A stretch of 64,000 nucleotides of DNA, taken from the NCBI GenBank assembly GCA_963922205.1, contig CAWUHX010000119.1, forward strand, positions 806,001 to 870,000, written 5' to 3'. Of the stretch, positions 11,541 to 21,329 are shown piece by piece (the first letter of the stretch is position 1; every line of letters begins with the position of its first letter). This DNA is from Romanomermis culicivorax. Lineage: Eukaryota; Nematoda; Enoplea; Mermithida; Mermithidae. Below the pieces are notes generated by a model. That model was not told where the DNA came from. It saw nothing but the letters and a program-made list of their open reading frames with translations, and searched no databases. Both the position numbers and the translations under genes were made by a program.

Positions 11541-13230
11541 TGGGTGGGTGTGATGTCCATTTTGTACAACAGCTAATGAATTCCCGACTCCATTCAAAAC
11601 AAACTACTATTCATTGTTAATTGTAGAGTCTCTTTCCGCACTAGAGATTACTAAGTCAATTTTTTCCACATGAGCCTCGGAAAGAAAATAGATGAAAATA
11701 GAAACAAAATGAAAAATAGAAAATGCAAACAATGAAAAACCTGCTTATGCGGCAGCCATTTTTATCACATTGACTAGCAGTCAGGATGAAAACCAAAAAG
11801 TATTTGAATTGCTATGCATGATAATAATGTTTGCATTTTTTGCATTCCGATGCTCACTTGAAAATTACTCAGCTAACATATTTCCCTCCAGAAAAATGTG
11901 ATTGTGTTTAAATGGTGATTCATATTTGTCTCAGGATTTCTAGAGCCAAAAGAGCAATTTTTCAAATAAAAAAAGACGGATATTCGTATTTCCATCGAAA
12001 TAATTTACACAACGCCTTTGATTTGGAATTTTTCAATCAAAAAACTGAGAGAAAGTTAGTTCGTATGTTCACGAAATTCAAGTTCCATGGGACATTTAAT
12101 ACTAGCCCAGCAGAAAATAGTAAAAATGGGAAATAATTGCTTTCTAATTTTATAGTTTAGTAACATTTCAAAGAAAACACTACGTAATTCTGAATGCCAT
12201 ACAATGTTAGCGATTACTATAAGTTTTCAATTGTAACTTTGGTTCTTAGTAGATCCAAAAGTTTTCTAACTATTGACTGAAATAGTCTGTAAAAAAGGAG
12301 TTCAATAACTCTATCATCCAATAACTTTATTTTTATACTGAATCGAAAGTCTGCAATAAAACCTACTGGAAGCAAAGAGGGGTATTTTCACATGATTTTT
12401 AGAGTATGTGCAATGTTTATGCACTGCCCTGCAAAAAAAATTGAGTAAAAATGTTATCAAATAGGGCTATAGAAACTTCATAGAAAAAATTTTCACAATG
12501 GTCAGATTTTGATTTAGGATCTACTTATTCTTGTCTCAGAGTGGAATTTGGTAACGTTCATTTTACGCCACACTGTATACAACACAGTCTTCAACTTTAT
12601 CATGTAATACAAGCCCTATGGTTTATGTGTGCACAATTTTGATCTCATCTGTAGAATATGCAAATGCAAAAGAAAATTAATGATGTATCTATAAGTAGCC
12701 CAGATTTTCTCAGTTTGTGACGGCCGCTTTATGTTACGTCCCTCAAGTATTTTTAGACATTTATCTATCAGATCTTTTGATTGTTAAATCATAAAAAATT
12801 GTGCAAAACACACTTGGCTCTCGCATATATACACGCAGATGAAAAATTCCCGGTTTTTTCGTCTTGTGAGCTTCTTAGGGCATTTATGAGGAGCAGCTCA
12901 GCCCACCCCGGCGTTCTTTACGCCACCGTGTCCTGAAAAATAACATCATTCGTCAATTGGGTCCTAGGAATCCCGGATTTTTTGAGATTATTTTTTTCTA
13001 TTCCTTATATATATGGGAGTGAAAACTGTTCACTGAAACGTCTTTTGTGAAGCCTTGCCCAGAGTAGTTGTTCTCCAGACTTGAAGGAGCAATTCTGCGG
13101 GCCTCTCAGATTTTTCTGCACCGGGGTAAGTGAGAGGTATTTGTGCTACATAAATTGAACTCGTGCTACCGCTTCGCTAAAATTTCCGTTCTGATATAGC
13201 ATGAAAGATGGCATCAATAATTGGGGGGTT
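11541..13230. other. Intergenic DNA without recognised features
   Basis: AT-rich. The open frame at 11912-12136 has no motif or supporting splice sites. Nothing else is recognised. Confidence 0.5.
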
Positions 13231-13970
13231 AAATAGTTTGAAACGATCAATACAGCGAGGTCGCAGTCAAACTTTTATTCAAAATTATGGAGGAGCAAGG
13301 CTGCATTCACCGAAACTCTAACTGCTACGTGGATCATTTCAAAATTAATGGAATAGTAGGTTTTTCTAAAATACTTCCAAATAATAAAACATGAAAACTA
13401 CCGATGGAGAGTGTTCAAACGTAAATTCTGAACATCAACAATCTGAGTAATATTACACTGACCATTTTTTCCAATGAGCGTCCTTTACACTGAAATTTGT
13501 ATTGTGCTTAACATCCGAAAGTTTACTTATTTTAGGAAATATAATAGGTGTGAACAAGATGGAAAATAAATTGCGATTCGATTGAACTAGCCGACACATT
13601 TTTCACGGGAAAGCAATCTAATAATTTTTTCTTCGGGCTGTCTTCTCTTGAACTTCATCAAAATTTAGAACTGTGAAATTCGTAAGGTATTTGAGATGAA
13701 CACTTCTTCTACAGTACGTTACGGTAACACTGACAGTTATATGTCTAACGCATGTCTCGGCATGCTTTAATCTTTCCACGTTATGGAGAGCGAGTGCAGG
13801 CTAACTTTGGTACCACATTTATGCAAAGTTTAGTGTATATATGGTCCATTGGCGAAAGGGTTAGTGTAATATTACTCGCGTGCTTACAGGCCATCAAATG
13901 CACTATAAAATGAGTGTTTGGAATTCAATTTACACCTGAAGATCTTCACTCGTACCTATTCCGCCAACAG
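13231..13970. repeat. Repeat cluster: TIR fragment plus family D pieces
   Basis: 13235-13360 is a shortened copy of the GATCGATGCAGCG-type TIR element. 13440-13560 and 13730-13960 are family D segments (TAATATTACACTGACC, TAATATTACTCGCGTGC, ATCAAATGCACTATAA, ACACCTGAAGATC). Confidence 0.65.
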
Positions 13971-14137
13971 ACTAATTACATTAGTTTTCCAGACGGCTGT
14001 CTTTGACTAAAGTGGTAGCTTTGCATACAAAAAAGGTTTTTCTCACCTCCTGTTGACCTATAACTATGAAATCGAACATACTATTTTAACACTGACTAAT
14101 AAACACAAAATCCGCGAAACAGTGGCTGCATTTCTCT

Positions 14138-14314
14138 ATGCAAATTTTATCATTCTTTTTCGCCACTTTTCGCCGCGTCCTTCCGCCTGCGCACCGACGC
14201 CGGAAGCTGAACACGTGCACCTGTGGCAACCCCGACACATTTCCTCATAAACGGATCACCAGTGCCCAGAGGCAACGTTTTCCAAAGGAAACGTGGATAT
14301 CATGCATATTATAG
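14138..14314 (+). CDS. Doubtful small open frame in a GC-rich island
   Basis: A frame of 58 codons opens with ATG at 14138, begins with a hydrophobic stretch (MQILSFFFATF) and continues into a basic, Cys-containing segment (RRRKLNTCTCGNP) before stopping at 14312-14314. The block 14165-14290 is much richer in GC than its surroundings. The opposite strand is also open here (KCVGVATGARVQLPASVRRR), so coding cannot be assigned. No clear splice partners are seen. It could be an exon of an unseen gene or part of a repeat. Confidence 0.2.
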   Translation: MQILSFFFATFRRVLPPAHRRRKLNTCTCGNPDTFPHKRITSAQRQRFPKETWISCIL

Positions 14315-14800
14315 TGCATTTCGATAGCTCAAGCACAGCTGAGTAATGTTACACTAGTTATTCTTACCAGTAGACCTTATTTACACTAAAATTTGCATAA
14401 ATGTACTTAACAATTGTAAGTCTGCTTAAACATGGAAATAATTCATTCGGAAGTGAGAACTATAATTTTATTTTTGTAAATAGCTTTCAGCTGTAACATC
14501 CTCGGATATAATTAGCCTGAATTCAAGACAACTTGACAACTTTAGATTTGTAGTGATATGAGATCGTTTCATGAAAATGTGAAGTAATTTCTAGATCTCG
14601 CTGTTTATCAGATTCAATTTTTTACATGTCTTTAGTAGTTGCATATTTGCTGAAATCGGGTAAAGGCGGTGATTTTATGCAAATTTTTGTGTAAATAAGG
14701 CCTATTAGGGAGAATGACATACGCAATAATCAGCTCGCTGCGAGGTATCGATTGCATGCACTATAACTTGTTTCGTATTAGAAAATCTATCGGAAAACAT
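14315..14800. repeat. Family D fragments
   Basis: 14330-14430 (AGTAATGTTACACTAG, TTTACACTAAAATTTGCATAA) and 14600-14790 (TGCTGAAATCGGGTAAAG, GTATCGATTGCATGCACTATAA) are pieces of the dispersed family. Confidence 0.6.
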
Positions 14801-16625
14801 TCCCTAGCTTGTACCATGGGGCACAATAGTATAAGATTTCACCTCATATCAAGTCTGCTGGGTTAGTGCACATAAGGCTTCATCACACACATGGTGAGTG
14901 GTGACCATATTTGTGGGGATTTTGCGAAGTATTTCTACCATTCACTCCATCTTTTCTTGGCCGTGGCAAAAAGGGAGCATGCCATTCGACTCCAGGCTCG
15001 AGGCGTCTATTTAATGACACTCTTCGAGGCCTATAACCCTGCAGAACCGAATTTTTCGACTATGCGACCATAATGGTTAGCTCACGTGCTTCTGGTAAGG
15101 TCTTAATAGTGGACTGGGTACTCCAGGTATCACACTGTTCTACCCGGATTGATCTCTAAACCTGGCTGTTAGCAGGCCATAAGCACAGAACATGGTTGAT
15201 TTGGGTCGTCTGTCGCGTGACGAGTCCCTTGGATAACCACAACTCGTATATATGTTTAACCACATATATACAAGTTCTTGGAAGGTTTGTGGGTATTGAT
15301 CCCAGGCAGACTACCTGTTGATTACATGCAGAATTTTGGCTGAACCACCCCCATTAGGTTTAGGTGTTCATAAGACCTTAGAGGGCTCTCAATTTTTACA
15401 AAATAGGTGAAATTTTCAAATATTGATCAAAAACTTTTCCTCCTGTTTATGCCTTGACAACCATTACAAATATTATCTACATGGAAGATGATAGATTACT
15501 ACTATAATGTTACCAATGTTTGCATGACTTGCAATGCAATGGTATTGTAGAAAAAGTGCACTTCCACTCGTAGATGGAATCTGACATCCAGTAGATTCTA
15601 ATTGCTGTATACATGTACGATCACAATACAAGAAGCAGGATTTGGTACAAAATCGCCAACTCCCTTTTTCAGGGATTCGATAGAACCGACAACAATTGTC
15701 GTAGATCTCTCTATTAAGGGTGTCCATTCCTAGGAATATGAATAATAAAAGAACATCGAAAAATAGATTTGATGTCTGTACAACTAGTCACAGATTATAA
15801 TGCCGTCGTGGAATTTTTGTTTTTTTGCATAGAACTTTCATCCAACTTTCATGTATTGTGGCTCATTCAAACCTCGATTTAAGTCGGTGCACATCCATAA
15901 TTTTGATTTTCATTACTTCCGCCGTTTAATTATTGTTTTTGTAGCAAAAAATGGGCGATGACGTGGCCTACGCACGTCACCATTTTCCATGTTTACCAGA
16001 TTTCGACGCAGCTCGATTTTTCTAGAGTTCTGTAGAAATGACGTTTTACTGTAACTATAGCTATTTTCATCTTACTTGCCCGTAGAGTATCGATTTTTAA
16101 ACTTTTCTCACTTCTTTGCATAAGTGGTTAAAGTCTTCACTTATTTTTCGTGACGACCTAAAATCTTTCCATTGATACTTTTCTCTTTCATTGAAAAATT
16201 TGGCGAATTTCCAGTTTTCTTTTCTCGTCTAGACTGCAAAATACAGTACGTTTATTGCTTATGTGTTCCGTTTCCGCGCTCTATTAGCTGTTTTGTGTTC
16301 ACTATTTTTATTATGTGTTTTTCCGAAGCTCATAATATCACCAATTGGCTGGTTGTTTGAATCAATTCACTCCAAAAAACTGAGGTCAATTTTAACTGCA
16401 CATATTTTCGTTCTGTCAATTTTGACTCAAAATCGTCATCATATACATAGAGAAAAAACATTTTTTTACTTAAGATATGAGAATCTGCTCTACCGGCCAC
16501 TATTTGGTGTCCGTACGTTATGGTCATGATTGCAACTTTGGCGCATAAAATTGATGTACTGAATAATTTTTAGAATAAAATTCTGATGCCTGTGTATCAT
16601 GTTCGGTGTGAAGCCGATTTAACAT
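14801..16625. other. Intergenic DNA without a supportable gene
   Basis: 14890-15330 is less AT-rich and has short open frames, but no domain or splice pair is recognised. 16233-16370 shows an acceptor-like CTTTTCTCGTCTAG followed by a hydrophobic frame, but that frame lacks an ATG. Confidence 0.45.
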
Positions 16626-16856
16626 AGGTCTATTTTTCTTGAAATTCTTCCAAAAAAGGAACTGAAAAGCACTATTTCATATATTGGTGCTTTTAAATAT
16701 ACTTCTTACGGAACTGGAAATTTGGGCCAGCTGAACAAACCATTGAAAATCTTTGTGTAAAAAGGTTATGAAATAGAAGCTTCGTGCAAACGGGAATGTT
16801 GACAGTACTTATTTCTGTCATTTTTTAATTTAGACGCATTCTTTGAAAGCAGGCTA
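16626..16856. mobile_element. MITE, TATAGTCTG family
   Basis: Carries the family block order (TTCTTGAAATTCTTCC, GGAACTGAAAAGCACTATTTC, GGAACTGGAAATTTGGG, TTGACAGTACTTATTTCTGTC, GACGCATTCTTTGAAAGCAGGCTATA). Confidence 0.75.
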
Positions 16857-17074
16857 TATAATCTGTTTATTTATAAAATGTTTCTAAATTGAAAAATACC
16901 TCAAATCAAAACTGTCGTCAAAGCTGTTAACACAAAGCTTTTACAATCAGGCTTTTCACTCAAAAAAATGTAAACGTTATTTGAAAATTCTCACAAAGTT
17001 TCAGTCCTATGTGATTAATGGATTAGCAGAAAATCTTTAAGGACCTTTTGTAGTAGTTCACCACCACTATTTTT

Positions 17075-17097
17075 TTAGGCTTAGGCTTAGGCTTAGG
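17075..17097 (+). repeat. Interstitial nematode telomere repeat (TTAGGC)n
   Basis: Three exact TTAGGC units plus TTAGG. TTAGGC is the telomere unit of C. elegans and Ascaris. It lies inside the MITE, just inside the left TIR. Confidence 0.9.
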
Positions 17098-17141
17098 ATA
17101 ATAAAAATAATAAATGGGAATTAAAAGGTTGATTTTAACTG

Positions 17142-17214
17142 AGTGTTTGGCTCAGTGGTAACGCACTGGAGTGTTTGAATCAAAAGGTTGCAGGTTCGAA
17201 ACCTACCTGATGAC
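17142..17214 (+). ncRNA. tRNA-derived sequence, not a functional tRNA
   Basis: An A-box-like TGGCTCAGTGGT and a perfect B-box GGTTCGAAACC are about 35 nt apart, the right distance for a tRNA. A T-arm can be drawn (GCAGG, TTCGAAA, CCTAC with one mismatch), but the acceptor ends do not pair and the anticodon stem is broken. This fits a tRNA-derived SINE-like relic that may keep an internal pol III promoter. Confidence 0.6.
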
Positions 17215-17367
17215 AAAAAAAATCGCCGAAAAACTAAAAGAATGAAAAAAATATGAAAAAAATAGTGGTGGTGAACTACTACAAAAGGTCCATCTTTAAA
17301 ATATGAAATACTACTTGCTCTCCACATTTATTATTTAGGAGCAATTCAAGAAAAATATACTGTAGCC

Positions 17368-17587
17368 CAGTTTAACTTCTTACCTGTTATGATCGATTGA
17401 TAAACTAGAAGAACATAAACTGATAACTAGTCTTTAGAAAGAAGATAATCATTAGTTGACTACACTAGTGAATCATCTAGTATGTCTATGAAACCTGTCT
17501 CCCATAAGTCATCGAACTGTTAATAGGAATTTTGCAGTTTCGACCGCACCAAAATACATGGGAATCTTACCTCGATTGTGTGCCCTT
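17368..17587. other. Intergenic DNA
   Basis: No feature recognised. Confidence 0.5.
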
Positions 17588-17917
17588 AAGGCCCTGCTAT
17601 ACTTCGCCGGCCGGCACTGATAGAACTATAGCAGCTCTTAGCCGGCGCCGGCCGTGAGATACCTACTGCAAACATACGAAAAAACGATAAAACACCAAGA
17701 TGCATTTTTCGCACCATAATTCATATGTTATAACATACGCGACGGCTAGTGACGGTTCAGAAATTTCGATTGAATCGAAATTGACAATCGGCGCCGGCCA
17801 GCGCCGGCCGTCATCAAAAAGACGAAGTATAGCAGCTCGAAACCGGCGCCGGCTATGAGCTGCTATGCTTCTAACGGTGACGGCCGGCGCCGGCCGGCGA
17901 AGTATAGCAGGGCCTTA
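17588..17917. mobile_element. GC-rich TIR element flanked by TTAA
   Basis: The ends GGCCCTGCTATACTTCGCC and its reverse complement are immediately flanked by TTAA on both sides, the signature of piggyBac-type insertion. Inside are many GGCGCCGGCC palindromes, in sharp contrast to the AT-rich surroundings. No transposase is present. Confidence 0.8.
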
Positions 17918-18117
17918 ACATATGAATTATGGTGCGAAAAATGCTTCTTGGTGTTTTATCATTTTTTCGGAGGTTTGCAGTAGGTATCTCACGGCCGGCA
18001 CCGGATGAACTATAGCAGCAAAAATTTGCAACCGGTGACGGTCGTTGCCGGCCGGCGCCGGTTTAAAAATATTTCATCCGGCGCCGGCCGACGCTGGCCG
18101 TTTAAGTATAGCAGGGC
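17918..18117. mobile_element. Inverted partial copy of the GC-rich TIR element
   Basis: 17918-18000 is the inverted copy of 17650-17735, followed by GCCGGCCGGCGCCGG blocks and the terminus AAGTATAGCAGGGCCTT. It shares or abuts the TTAA of the first copy. Confidence 0.7.
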
Positions 18118-18339
18118 CTTTACTCCAGGTGTTCCGTTACCTCAAATCCAGTTGTTCCGTTACCTCAAGTTACTCCAAGTATCTCGTTACTCCAAGTATC
18201 TCGTTACTCCAAGTCACGCTATGAATCCCTTTACCCCAAAAGTAATGCAATTTTTCACGAAAAAATGGTGTCGCGTTGCTCCAAGAATGCTATATAAATC
18301 ATTAAAATTTTCCGTACTTTAAAATAATAACTTAAACAA

Positions 18340-18710
18340 AACCCTAAGGAAAACACATAAAACGAAAGAAAAAACTACAAAGAAAAGTATAAGATAAACA
18401 AAGAACAGCATGAACATAAACCGAAACATTAACAAAAACACAGAAAATAAAAGAAAAATAAATACAAAGAAAAGTAATAGCTAAAAAAAGAAAAAGATGA
18501 GAAAAAAGGAAAATAAAGAAGACTGAAGAAAAAAACAAAAAAAAACAGAGACAGTTTGGTACCGAAACAGTCGGCGCCAAAGTGCCCAGCCCTGAAATAG
18601 CTGGCGCCGAAACGTCAACTGCCGAAATGATACAGTGCCGAACTCTGATTCCCAAACGGGGGCGCTGAAACGGGGGCACCGAAATGACGGCATCGAAACG
18701 TGTTTTTCCG
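18340..18710. repeat. Purine-rich tract plus GGCGCCGAAACG phrase array
   Basis: 18340-18540 is A-rich with AAACAAAGAAAA-like words. 18550-18710 repeats a degenerate phrase of about 16 bp (GGCGCCGAAACG, GGCACCGAAATGACG). A T-rich counterpart beside another phrase array is at 60065-60470, which suggests a family. Confidence 0.6.
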
Positions 18711-18926
18711 TACTTTACCTATTGCCTTTAAATTTGTCTGTCTTAAGGCAAATCGTTGTGGGAAGATTTTGGTATAAAGGATCCCTTTATCCCAGGTAAT
18801 CCCAGATAATCCAAGAACCCTCCCTGGGATATTTTACAGTTTAAGGGAAGAACAAAAACGATATAAAAACACATTTTTTACTTTAACTTATACACTGCGT
18901 TCAAAAAATGGAACATTTTTAGTCTG

Positions 18927-19455
18927 TTTTTGAAATGCTTGTAACCGAAAAGAGATGAAATAAAGTATGTATTGCTTGTTTAATTACCGTGCGTGCGCAC
19001 ACTATACTGTATTACGGGGAAAAACGCGTTAATTGAAGTTATTGACGGAATTGAAGGCTATTTGTTAAGAAAAAAGTTGGAAAAGAGAAAAAAATTTTTG
19101 CGCGCGGTTCTCATTTAATGAAAAAATTTGGGAGTTAAGATCGTGATACAATTTGTGTGCTTTGGAAAGTTGAAATCTCCAAATCCGGGGCAGCGCTGGT
19201 CATTTGCTTAGCTTTTTCTCGCGGAGCGAATATTTTTTTTAGCCATGCGAAATTTTTTTTGAACATTTCTCGCATCGGACGGAAATTATTTTTAAAAGAG
19301 TTATTGAGTCAAATTGAGAGTTTAGTCATAGTTTACAGCCGCCGGTTAATCGATTCCTAACATACAGTCAACAACGATATTATCTGGGCACGAAATTCTG
19401 CATGTGTACTTTCAGCATTTTTGCGTTACAAGCATTTGAATTAAAGACTATAGAT
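18927..19455. mobile_element. Long MITE, TATAGTCTG-related
   Basis: The left end AGTCTGTTTTTGAAATGCTTG and the right end CAAGCATTTGAATTAAAGACT are inverted repeats about 530 bp apart. The right third is repeated at 1-198. The interior has no convincing gene. Confidence 0.75.
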
Positions 19456-21203
19456 TTTTGATGCAACATGGGTGGAGATTACCCATAGTTTCGCCTCTAG
19501 CGCACTTCACAACATAAATTTTTGGTACACGATAACCATTTGGATACCCTGTCGAACAACGCGTATTATGTTTACGCCACTCGTTTACTATATTTGCATA
19601 AAATGAAAAAATCATTTTTCAGTATGGTTCCGAATATTGTCGAAATCTTTTGAGCGGTGTGTTCTACAATCTTGCGGTTTAGTGCAAAGTAAAGAGAAGC
19701 AGATGGGCTTGGGTGGTGTGTAAAGGTTAGTGGGAAACCAAGGCATGCAAAAGTGGTGGAAGTTTTGTGCCATGAAAATCTCACAAATTCATTAAAAAAA
19801 AGCAAAATCATCTGCATTTCGTTATAATTTTTAACAATTTTGTTATAAATTTTTAATTGTCAAAAAATGATCTTTAAAGTCAGTTATAGATCTAATGAGA
19901 ATAATTACACATTATAGTTACCGTGTGTACATGTCAATTAAATTACAAAATGAAAACATTAACTATGAGTTCCAGATTTTCCATCATTTTATGCAATTTT
20001 TTTCGGTAAAAAGCAGAAACAACTTTTGAACAACTGCTTTCCCTATTGTCTGAATAAACGTCCCTGTCGGAAGAAGTTTTAGAATGGAAATGTATAAATT
20101 ATTCAGACGAGCTGTTGCACCACAGAGTCAACTTTGCATATTGAAATATTTTTAAAATGAGTAGCTACAAAATTATCATTTTAATTCTATTGCAATTTTA
20201 AACATTTATAGCATTCTCGGAGTAACGGGACGCTTGGGGTGATGAAACATGAGATAATGGGAATTTTAACATAGATCTAAAGCATTCTTGAGGCAATGGG
20301 ACACCTGGAATAACGGGACGCTAGGAGTAATGGGACATTTGGTGTAACGAGACACTTGGAGTAAAGGGCCACAACGCTCACCCCGCATTTAAAAATTTCT
20401 TTCTTGAAGATTGCTGTTGATCTGGGGGTCAGGAAAATCTATTTCTAGTTCACATACAGGAGTTAATTTTATTTGGTGACACGTTTCATAACGCAAAATT
20501 TTTTCGATATTTATTCCTCCCAAAATCCATGTAAACTATAAAAGTTTGTCAGTTGTTATTGTTTAATTCGGACCATTGTAAAGAACTAGACATTTTTAGA
20601 CACCCAAAAGTTCGACATCATGTTCAGGTTCATTAAAAGTCAACATCAGGCACTTCAGTTTTCTTGCATTCCTCCAGTTGATTTTTGGCAAACTCATTCA
20701 TTGGAATTATAATCAATCCAAGCCAATGCTGTTACTTGGTTTGGACAAAATCATTCTGTTACTTTCCGTACCATTCTCAATTTTTTTCTTAATCTTCATT
20801 CGAGGCATGAATATGGAGTTGCGACTGTGTGAGCTCAGTCAACCAACTCAACAATTTTTATGCGAAAATACTATAGTAAAAGGTTCTTGTTAGCAAAGTT
20901 TATAAACATTTTATAAAAAACAAACAGTAATTCAGAGTTTTGGAGAATTGTGTTTGAATGAGTCGATCTACTAACCTGCATCATATTTTGCAGTGCAAGT
21001 TTTTTGTCCAAACTTCGCTTACTTTCACCTCTGGCCCATCAAAAAATCCAGTTCCATTATTATGATTGCGTTACCTGCGCTAGTTTTGCTCTTTTCTGAC
21101 GGAGATAATCGATCGTCGGCCAGATTTTTTCATCACCGGTGGATTTTTCGCACAAAATTTTGGTATTCCAGGGATAGAAATGAAGTGATCTTCATATCTT
21201 CAG
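19456..21203. other. Region upstream of gene 1
   Basis: No gene is supported. 20870-20930 holds a MITE tip (CATTTTATAAAAAACAAACAG). Any promoter of gene 1 should lie here, but no core element is clear. Confidence 0.45.
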
Positions 21204-21271
21204 GTTACGATATTGTTACATTCCATTGGATCGATGATATCTGCTCATGCAACGAATTCTTATTGGGAATA
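21204..21271 (+). promoter_or_regulatory. Possible 5' leader of gene 1 with a trans-splice-type acceptor
   Basis: CATATCTTCAG at 21193-21203 resembles a nematode spliced-leader acceptor and lies 68 nt before the ATG at 21272. Nematodes often trim the leader this way. The site was chosen by sequence only. Confidence 0.4.
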
Positions 21272-21329
21272 ATGCTGTCTATTTTCGTATTTCTATTGTT
21301 ACAGGGAAAAGCCATTTCCCAGAAAATTG
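21272..21329 (+). CDS. Gene 1 exon 1: signal peptide
   Basis: ATG opens 19 codons with a hydrophobic core (MLSIFVFLLLQGKAIS), then QKI and one base before the donor GTAAGT. Cleavage after AIS is likely. The phase 1 ending matches exon 2. A start further upstream in the same frame (20993) would bury this segment inside a longer hydrophobic protein with no other support, so I prefer 21272. The n-region lacks a positive charge, which lowers certainty. Confidence 0.6.

Larger units (their letters stand above)
17041..17291. mobile_element. Perfect-TIR MITE carrying telomere repeats and a tRNA-like core
   Basis: The TIRs are 36 bp and identical (17041-17076 and 17256-17291), starting GGACCTTTTGTAGTAG. 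They are flanked by the exact 8-bp duplication ATCTTTAA, the hAT-type hallmark. Directly inside the left TIR is (TTAGGC)3TTAGG. The middle has pol III box-like sequences. Perfect arms and an exact duplication indicate a recent insertion. It carries no transposase, so it must have been mobilised in trans. Confidence 0.9.
16858..17367. mobile_element. MITE, TATAGTCTG family, interrupted at 17041-17291
   Basis: The left part is TAATCTGTTTATTTATAAAATG through GATTAGCAGAAAATCTTTAA; the right part resumes at ATCTTTAAAATATGAAATAC and ends AAGAAAAATATACTGTAG. Removing the insert and one target duplication restores the uninterrupted order seen at 36538-36760. Confidence 0.85.
18118..20357. mobile_element. 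Region bounded by inverted GTTACTCCAAGT arrays
   Basis: The left boundary (18118-18240) repeats GTTACTCCAAGTATCTC. The right boundary (about 20215-20357) is the inverted counterpart (GGAGTAATGGGACATTTGG, GGAGTAAAGGGCC). Both outer tips read GGCCTTTACTCC or GGCCCTTTACTCC inward, so the 2.2-kb interval may be one transposon with phrase-array termini. It contains a MITE at 18927-19455 and no transposase. Confidence 0.55.

Noticed and set aside
16233-16529. Hydrophobic frame resembling a signal peptide (FRFRALLAVLCSLFLLCV)
   Set aside because: The frame has no ATG; the nearby ATG at 16261 reads into a stop after eight codons. No phase-1 donor stands out.
17142-17214. Functional tRNA gene
   Set aside because: A and B boxes are present, but the acceptor stem and anticodon stem do not pair.
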